Below the pieces are notes generated by a model. The model did not search any database. It saw only the letters and a program-made list of their open reading frames with translations, and was not told the DNA's origin. A program made the translations under genes and the position numbers. Below are positions 57,603 to 64,000 of a DNA stretch of 64,000 nucleotides, in pieces; position 1 is the stretch's first letter, and each line of letters begins with the position of its first letter. The DNA is taken from positions 1,550,001 through 1,614,000 of the forward strand of contig NC_089186.1 of assembly GCF_947507565.1 (NCBI RefSeq). The letters run 5' to 3'. The stretch is from Oscarella lobularis. Taxonomy: Eukaryota; Porifera; Homoscleromorpha; Homosclerophorida; Oscarellidae.

Positions 57603-58227
57603 TCATGTATGAAGAATAGCTGCTGCAAAAACGTTGAGCGTCGTCGCTAGGGCGACGACAGTAACGTAGACGCGTACGTCGCTTAGTGGACTGGACGACG
57701 ACGACGACGACGACGACGGCGTCGCCGCAAAAGGAGACGGCGACGACGACTGCGGCTTCCAGTCCGGTTGGGACACGTTGAATAAATTGCAGAAGTCGCC
57801 TTCGCAACAGCACGTACAGTGACGTCCGTGACGTCCCGTTACGTCATGGTGGCAATTCGGTTTGCACACGGAATTGCAAGCCAGATGAAATGCGCAGTCG
57901 GAGTGCGTCACGTAACGGCGATTCGACGTCGCGTTCCACTCGAAGACCAAAAAGCAATTGGCTTTCAGCGGATTGAACGTGCCGTCTTGATGAAATGATT
58001 GATCCGAGCACGATACGGGAACAGTAGGGCAATCGTCGATGTCGCAGTTGACGGCGCCGTTGCAGTTGTAAGTCGGCGTTTGCTCGTACGACTCGGATAG
58101 ACAGAGTCCTAAACGCAAAGAGGAGGAGGAAGAGGAGGTAGTTTAGTTCTATCCACGCGTCCGTCGCGCGCTATAGACGTGGACCTGTAAGGACGACGAG
58201 CAGATGGAGAGCGAAGAGGGATTTCAT
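57603..58227 (-). CDS. Kinase-less TGF-beta receptor ectodomain, probably membrane-tethered decoy (gene I)
   Basis: ATG 58227 opens a signal peptide ([15 protein letters not shown], split by an intron as in G and H). The ectodomain has the same Cys pattern as G and [41 protein letters not shown] poly-Ser stalk encoded by (GAC)n leads to VYVTVVALATTLNVFAAAIL, which ends two residues later (HT, stop 57603-57605). There is no kinase and no cytoplasmic tail. The end fits a GPI-attachment signal or a tailless transmembrane anchor. By analogy with BAMBI (a kinase-less type I-like pseudoreceptor), it could sequester ligand; that role is inference. The similarity to G suggests it arose from the same duplication series. 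Confidence 0.8.
57684..57712. repeat. (GAC)n repeat coding for a poly-Ser stalk
   Basis: About nine GAC units on the plus strand, read as TCG/Ser on the minus strand in the stalk of ectodomain gene I. Confidence 0.85.
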
Positions 58228-58303
58228 CGCGAGAGACCAACTCAGTGGTGCGCATGAGCAATTGTACGAAATAATTTTTTTCTAATTGAATAGACACGCC
58301 TAA

Positions 58304-59115
58304 TTACACAAACCCTCTGGGGAGACAATGTTCAGAGAGCATCAAAGCGACTGTCAATTGAGAATGACGAAAACGGCCCGAAACGACTGCAACCGTCAAG
58401 ATAACAAGACGACTTTCACTCACAGACGCAGCTCCATGTGCCCCTTTCGTCGGAACTTCGGTACGCTGAGTCAACGACGGAGGACGGAACCATGACGGTA
58501 GATAACGCCTATCCCACGCAACGTCAAATTGATTGCACATGTCTCCCTCGCAACAGCACGTAAAGTATCTCCAATTGTTGCCAGTATCGGCGTACCATAG
58601 TTCGCACGAGGAGCCGCATTCGGGGAAATATTTTTGGCAGGTAGTCGCCTCGACGTAGAGACGATTCGTCTTATTGTCAAATTTGAAGTTGGACGAGCAC
58701 GCGAATTTCATTGTACTTGACACATTTATTCCATTGTTTCGCCATTGCGTCAAGCAGGTGACGGGTCGAATGGGGCATTCGTCCAAGTAACAACGATTAG
58801 CGCTGTTGCAGTACGTTGCCCCCTCCACCGAGAAAAAAAGACCGAGAGCTACACAAGGGGAAAAAAGCACGTGCTCTCTAATAAATTAATCCTAATTGAT
58901 TTTTTTCTTTTCGGATGCCTTTAGTGACTTCGGAGACATTCTAGTTTATAAAACGTCACGCTAGGTGTTGTAATTAATTAATTGGTTAGTGTATCGCACT
59001 CGTAAGGGTACCCCAAGTCTCGCAACAGCCATTGGGCGCTTTAGAAGGACATCGAGGCATCCGCGTAGACTACAATACTAATTAGAAGAAGAAGAACCTC
59101 AGCTGCGTGGACCAT
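58304..59115 (-). CDS. Kinase-less TGF-beta receptor-like ectodomain (gene J)
   Basis: The main exon encodes TYCNSANRCYLDECP and FKFDNKTNRLYVEATTC, ending with FTCCCEGDMCNQFD, the three-finger CCxxxxxCN signature of activin/TGF-beta receptors. It is preceded by ...LGLFFSVEGA. An upstream exon from ATG 59115 (MVHAAEVLLLLI), joined through a GTATTG donor to the acceptor at about 58850, gives a good signal peptide. The C-terminus after the stalk is moderately hydrophobic (LVILTVAVVSG) and runs to the stop at 58304; an intron starting at GTGAGT near 58424 could give a shorter tail. No kinase. It is more diverged than gene I. The signal exon and C-terminal structure are inferred. Confidence 0.65.
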
Positions 59116-59319
59116 TGTGCCGGAATAAGCTCCTTGCGAGAAGTTCCGCTGAGCAGTTCCCCGGAAGAGGTCGAGTCCCCTAATGCGGGAATCCTAGACC
59201 TGAAATATTGTGCTCTACTGCTAACCATAATTCTAGCATACATGTAGTGAAAAAGTAGCCGGACCAAAGTTAATTTTCAATTGTTGCAAAATTTCTTTGT
59301 TTTCTAACGTGCGCTAGCG
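59116..59319. promoter_or_regulatory. Divergent promoter, ectodomain gene J / PEX12
   Basis: 204 bp lie between the inferred start of gene J (minus) and the PEX12 start (plus). Confidence 0.45.
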
Positions 59320-60900
59320 ATGGGCGAACAATTCGCTGCCAACTTGAACAGAAGACTGGCTCCCAGTCGTCCGAGCTTTTTCGAGCTGGCAGCTCAAGAG
59401 GGAATGCAGTCGGCACTCAATCCTGCATTCCAGTACGCGTTCAGAGTAAGCGAGCGAAGACGCTCTTACAGAGGCGAAATCGACAATTCGTTTCACGCAG
59501 ATTGTAGCGAACTATTACCCAGCATCGTTTGGATGGCTCTATCGATTCGGTGACGAAGTCGGAGCCCTCTTCGATGCTGCATTGCAATTTTACTACATCG
59601 AACACAAGAGTAAGCTAGCCGAGCTTTCGAACCGAATTTCTACTATGGAATTTTAAGATTAACTGTAGCTACTTTTCTTGCATTGCACTTTTAATTAATT
59701 TTAATTAATTAATTAATTAATGGGTGTTGGACACGTGACTCGCTGGCTAAATTTGATCAAGAATTTTCTGTTCAAGATGCTTCCTTTTCGGAATTGTTTT
59801 ACGGTATGAAAAGAATGGCGTCGGGAGCCAACGAAGTCACTCCGTTGTCACGACGACACAAAATAATGTCACTTCTAATTTTGGTATTTAGAGGAGTAAG
59901 AAATGTAGTCATAACATTTTCTTATGATAGGTAGGGGTTTCATATATCAAAACAAAGCTTGATAGGCTATATCAGGAAAAGAGCCAATCTGTATCAGACC
60001 AATCAGAATCGGTATGAGATCGAAAGTGTTGTTCATCGTAATATACTGTACGTTCTATTGCAGCGACACTTTCTGCTTGAGTGGTACCTAAAGCTCTATC
60101 CAGCAATTCATTTTCTATGGGAGGTAAGTACTAGGCTAGGCTCTTACTGTGGACTCTTACATATTTCCCTACAGGCTCATCTCTTCGTCTATCGTTTCGC
60201 CTACTTATTCAACTCGTCTAATTACTGGTCACCCTTACTAAAGCTAGCCGGTTGGTTCAGCAAAGATAAACGTCTATAGGATACCTGATAATTTGACGAT
60301 GCACATACAGGAGTGGAACTGATTCGAATTACTCCAGACAACGATATCCCTTCGCCCACGAGGGGTCTCCTCAGTCACATCGAAAGTAAAACCAAACCTC
60401 TATAAACTAAACTAAAATAAATACGACGCATATTTCTTACTGTAGATAGTTCGTCGTGGCGAACGTTATTATTCGGACTGCCTGCAGCGTTGCTAAATTC
60501 GAGCGTCGATCTGCTTGCACGCATAATTCCCGTGGGCGTCTTTTTTCTCAAGTTTCTCGACTGGTGGTACTCGGAGGATCATTCCTCCCAAGCAGCGACG
60601 CTCAACTATCTACCCGTACCTCCGCCCCCGCCCAAACTCAAGGTAGAAGACTATTTTATTATATTTGAATTATAACGGGGTTTTCCTTAGCCTGTTTCGA
60701 CTGACGTCGTACTGCCTTCGCATCCCGTTCAGTGTCCCCTGTGCGGTAAGGCGAGACACTGCGCCACGGCGCTCGCCACGTCGGGCTTCGTCTTCTGCTA
60801 CACGTGCGCGCATGACTACGTGGAGGAGCACGGAAAGTGCCCCCTAACTCACTTTCCCTCGACGCTAGACGATCTCATTCGACTCTATCCAGACAACTAA
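59320..60900 (+). CDS. PEX12: Peroxisome assembly protein 12 (RING E3)
   Basis: ATG 59320 (MGEQFAANLNRRLAPSRP). Exons give PSFFELAAQEGMQSALNPAF, YPASFGWLYRFGDEVGALF, ASFSELFYGMKRMASGANEV, FLLEWYLKLYPAIHFLWEA and YWSPLLKLAGVELIRITPD. They continue with IIPVGVFFLKFLDWWYSEDH, LPVPPPPPKLK, and a C-terminal RING-like CPLCGK-ATSGFVFCYTCAHDYV-GKCPLT, to the stop at 60898-60900. These match animal PEX12, which with PEX2 and PEX10 forms the ubiquitin ligase that recycles the import receptor PEX5. Several introns of 50-100 bp. The RING lacks some canonical Cys, as in other PEX12 proteins. Confidence 0.93.
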
Positions 60901-60963
60901 ATGCGTTATGAAACTGTTTTTTTCTAAAGGATAATTACGTGAACCGTTTTGTGTATCTGCTCT

Positions 60964-60987
60964 AATAATAATAATAATAATAATAAT
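60964..60987. repeat. (AAT)n microsatellite
   Basis: About eight trinucleotide units between the convergent PEX12 and PDK genes. Confidence 0.85.
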
Positions 60988-61049
60988 CAATACTCTGAGA
61001 TTGAGGGGGGTGCAGGTCTAAGGGATAGGATTGAATAGAGGTTTCGTTC

Positions 61050-62967
61050 TTATCTGCTCTGTCTTCTTTGGATTGATTTGCCGTAGTTGCTCCAGTTGGC
61101 CGGCGCGTGCTTCCGCTCGTAATACTTCGTCAGCGACGAATTGTAGATAGGCAAAACCTCGATTGCTTCTTCAGACAATGCCTTTTGGTCAATATATTAT
61201 TTTTTAGTCAATTAATGTACTTCACTGGTGTGTGGATTTACTTTGAGGTAGACTATGACGTCCGTTCCGTGCCCTTCCACCGACGTGAGAACTAAATCTC
61301 CGTTGAAGTATCTGGCGTAGAGTCGAGCTAACGGAAGACCATATCCGTAGCCAGCCTATAGGAGAAGACCACCTCAGAGAGAACGCATCTTCTGCTTCAT
61401 TTCATACCAGTGGAGCCATGAAAGGTCGGCCAGAAAAATCCGGTTCCTGTATATGAGAATAGAGTTAAAATATTTCGATCATTAGCATAATAAATGTTCT
61501 GAACTGAGGCCCTCCCTTTTTGGCAACTACAAGCGCTACATTTACCTGGGAAGCGGTTGTGTACGAGTACTGAAACAAATTGTCCAAATTGCTTCGAGGA
61601 ACTCCTCCTCCTTCGTCGACGATCTAAAAAAGACGACTAACAGCGTCATTAATTTATCCTAGACGACTACTACTTTGATTGCAATGTCTTCGTTGCCTTT
61701 GGCTACGAATACTTTCACGGGAGGCATTGACATCGTCGTCAGCTTGCCACGAGATTCAGCTACAGCTCGAAACGAATTCTAATAATTAAATATTGGTATA
61801 TGCCTTTCCATCCCTAGGTGTCTGACTTTAAAGAGTTCAAAGAGGATGTGATACAAGTGAGAGGGAACGTACGGAATCACGAGCGCGGTGTCGCCGAGTA
61901 TTTCCACGCCGGGACAATTCATGTAGTAATGCTCGCAAAGAATTCGAGCACTCTCGCCAGCCTCTAACCCAAAGGCATCTACGTGCCGAGCAACTTAGAC
62001 TATGTACATACGATAAATAATTTCAGACGTGTCGCAACGAGGATCAATGACTCCGATGTGATCGGGATAGCTGCACTCATTTCCAAACAAAACAACTATA
62101 TATCAAAATTAGACGAGGTGGGTAACTGATAATAGATCTCACGGTGTTGCGAAAGAAGCATTCGTATGCTAATTCGACTAGCGTAAAACCGATCTAAAAT
62201 AAAAGGCAAATATAAAGAAAAGAGATGCAGATTCAATTATATTGACCTACCTAAAAAGTATTGAATCTCGGCTCGTCGCTCGTCGAGAATCTTTTCCCCG
62301 TCGCGCATCTCCTTCATTTCGACGAGACCCTAGCGATACAAGCGCTCGAAAAAATCATTTTTCTTGAATTCGATTTACTTGAGCGACGGTTTCGACGGCG
62401 TCGGCGTGGCGCTCTTTCACGGCCCCAATCACGGAAGTAAACCTGAAGAGAGAGGTCTCCATGCATAGTTACATGTAGGACATCGTCACCTTTCTGCAGC
62501 TGCCTCGTCGTCACGTTTAGCCCCGCGAAATCGTATGACGTCACGAAAACTCTGCACGTAGCTGAAGCCAGAAGAATTCGTTTCTTTAGTTTTCAGTGGC
62601 CACATTTTTTTTGTGTACCATTGACGAACTAATTTCATCGATGGAGTGGAGAGGAGAGTCGAAGGAAGCAAGTCGATCTCCTTCATGATGTTCGCCAAGC
62701 GCACGGGCACTTCTTTTCGCAGGAAATGGAAAGAGCTCACGACATTCCTTCTTTTCTTCGATTTTGCTACGATAAAATCAAAATCTAGCGTTTTGAACGT
62801 TCTGAATCGGTTATACCAAAGTCGGTGAACTGTTTTATGGTGAGAGGAGTCGGTCGATATTTGCAGTATTCCGAGATGAGATCGTCAGCAACGTTTGCAG
62901 CCGTTCTTCGGTGGCAAAGCGTCGCGAAGGGCAAGAGCGGTCGCGCAGACCCAAAAGCCACCTGCAT
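61050..62967 (-). CDS. Pyruvate dehydrogenase kinase (PDK family)
   Basis: ATG 62967 opens a presequence-like stretch ([18 protein letters not shown]). Then [87 protein letters not shown] (N-box), DEGGG (G1), [20 protein letters not shown] (G2), [12 protein letters not shown] and a C-terminus ending [10 protein letters not shown] at 61050. This is the GHKL-type mitochondrial PDK fold with N-box, G1 and G2 ATP-binding motifs, closest in pattern to vertebrate PDK1-4 rather than BCKDK. It inactivates the pyruvate dehydrogenase complex by phosphorylation. Exon joins near the N-terminus are approximate. Confidence 0.9.
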
Positions 62968-63197
62968 AGCACGACGGTGACGAATGAAATGCGCCAGAGA
63001 AGTTAGATCTTACATGTCCTTGCTCCGGGTAGATCTAACTAGGGCCTAACTCCCGGATACGATTTGACGTACACGATACATACCGGTATCACTGTAAAAT
63101 CTATTTTAGTCTCTCTGCCAAAAAATAACTGACGTTATAAAAAATCCCAACAGCTTGGCTAGCCAGCAAGTCAGCCATAAACAAACGAAGACAGCTG

Positions 63198-64000
63198 CTA
63201 CTTACGACCAAACAGTGCTTGGTACTTTTTTTCAACAATCAATTGCCCGATATTCATCTGCCTAAGCAATCCCAGCAGTACCCTTACCGTTGGCGGTGCT
63301 GGTGCTTCTGCTCGCTTCTTCCACAAGCTCAGCACTCTAAATCGACGATCGACGATGCCAGAACTCTTTTCGCGAATGTCCTGCAGATCGTCGTCGTTGA
63401 TGTCAAAGAAAAGACAGATATCATTGAGATCTGTTCCCTCGACGGCAGCGCATGCCTTTATTAACTTATCTGACACCGGCTCGTCATCGGCGGGGAAAGG
63501 ACCTAAATGAAGAAAATCTGAGAAATGATTTTTCAACCGTGCAAATACCTGAACTGGAACTAATTTCAGCTCCAAAGATACACAAGTCTCTGATGCAACC
63601 GATGCTATCTTTTTCTGGTCGAACGGAAAACACCCTGTCATCGAGTGAGTTGCCACGGACCTTTTGATCTACTACGCTTGACGAATAAATGGCCGGGTCT
63701 TCCTCGAGTTGTTTAAGATGGGAACTATCTATATAGAACCAGTTGAGAATAACTCCCGGACTTCTTTCGTCGCACACTGTGGCGATCATCGATTTCAGTT
63801 CGTCAAAGAATTCCTTTGCAACGGCTTCACATCCGTCGCTGCTCGACCAGCGAAGGATGACGTCAATGCAATGGTGCTCCTTCTTTGTCCCCATTTTGAT
63901 GAGACAGTGGATCACTTTGCTACGGACGATCTTTACCAACTTGATGCCGTTCTTCCAAGCTTTGTGGCTGACGTTTTCCATGCGAGAGCAACGACATTGC
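63198..64000 (-). CDS. DAPK-like ROC-COR-Death protein, C-terminal part (runs off the window)
   Basis: Minus-strand gene entering the window at 64000. The open frame to 63552 has KAWKNGIKLVKIVRSKVIH and SPGVILNWFYIDSSHLKQLE (COR domain) and is joined over a ~47-bp intron (about 63502-63548) to the Death domain exon (FPADDEPVSDKLIKACAAV, then LNDICLFFDINDDDLQDI), ending RKK-type at 63198. It is a diverged paralogue (about 75% at nucleotide level in the COR region) of the gene at 5591-7300, with the same intron position. The final codons again read CGT-AAG-TAG, a perfect donor string. Kinase and ankyrin portions would lie outside the window. Confidence 0.75.

Noticed and set aside
58868-58870. 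Start of gene J at 58870
   Set aside because: The codon there is GTG, not ATG. An upstream exon with ATG at 59115 gives a normal signal peptide through a plausible splice.

Overview
The window is eukaryotic nuclear DNA from an animal. Genes are split by many short introns (about 45-100 bp, mostly GT-AG, AT-rich) and packed at high density. SEC61-gamma, Xaa-Pro aminopeptidase P1, ALIX, WDSUB1, PGAP2, aralar, PEX12 and PDK are all recognisably animal-like. TNF-like ligands, TGF-beta type II receptors, a sema-PSI protein and a GFR-alpha/GAS1-like protein place it in Metazoa. The compactness and the divergent, lineage-expanded signalling genes suggest a sponge (for example a homoscleromorph) or another early-branching animal. 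That placement is inference. I saw no operons, CRISPR, rRNA or tRNA genes.

Layout. 1-852: AT-rich, no gene seen. 853-2639: a DNA-transposon-like element with 13-bp terminal inverted repeats and a 7-bp target-site duplication, carrying ORFs that include an Ig-like exon. 2873-3762: a small secreted-protein gene on the minus strand. 4301-5003: a (CA)n microsatellite and the first copy of a ~0.4 kb dispersed repeat. 5591-7300: a DAPK-like ROC-COR-Death gene lacking its 5' half. It abuts a stray XPNPEP1 fragment (7347-7918) and the second repeat copy (7919-8301). 9380-15575: four tandem secreted TNF-superfamily ligand genes with a shared promoter module. 16368-21367: XPNPEP1, SEC61G (divergent from XPNPEP1), TPK1 and a small COX14-like protein. 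21724-25480: ALIX. 25751-36666: four NEU1-like sialidases in two tandem pairs, with a GFR-alpha/GAS1-like gene between the pairs. 37692-44814: WDSUB1, PGAP2 and aralar. 44980-47058: a sema-PSI protein with a GPI-like tail. 47518-51876: two tandem secreted proteins with two BLH/DUF442-type phosphatase domains plus TSP1. 52133-59115: two full TGF-beta type II receptors followed by two kinase-less receptor ectodomain genes. 59320-64000: PEX12, PDK, and a second DAPK-like gene running off the window.

How the genes relate. Housekeeping genes sit in divergent or convergent pairs separated by 90-220 bp (XPNPEP1/SEC61G, SEC61G/TPK1, WDSUB1/PGAP2, PGAP2/aralar, PEX12/PDK). Between them lie tandem expansions of extracellular or signalling genes: TNF-like ligands, sialidases, secreted phosphatase-TSP1 proteins, TGF-beta receptors and decoys. 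The most unusual items are the receptor/decoy cluster (intact PDZ-binding tail, PPPY motif), the BLH-BLH-TSP1 secreted proteins, the TNF-like array, and GC-AG introns shared by paralogue pairs.
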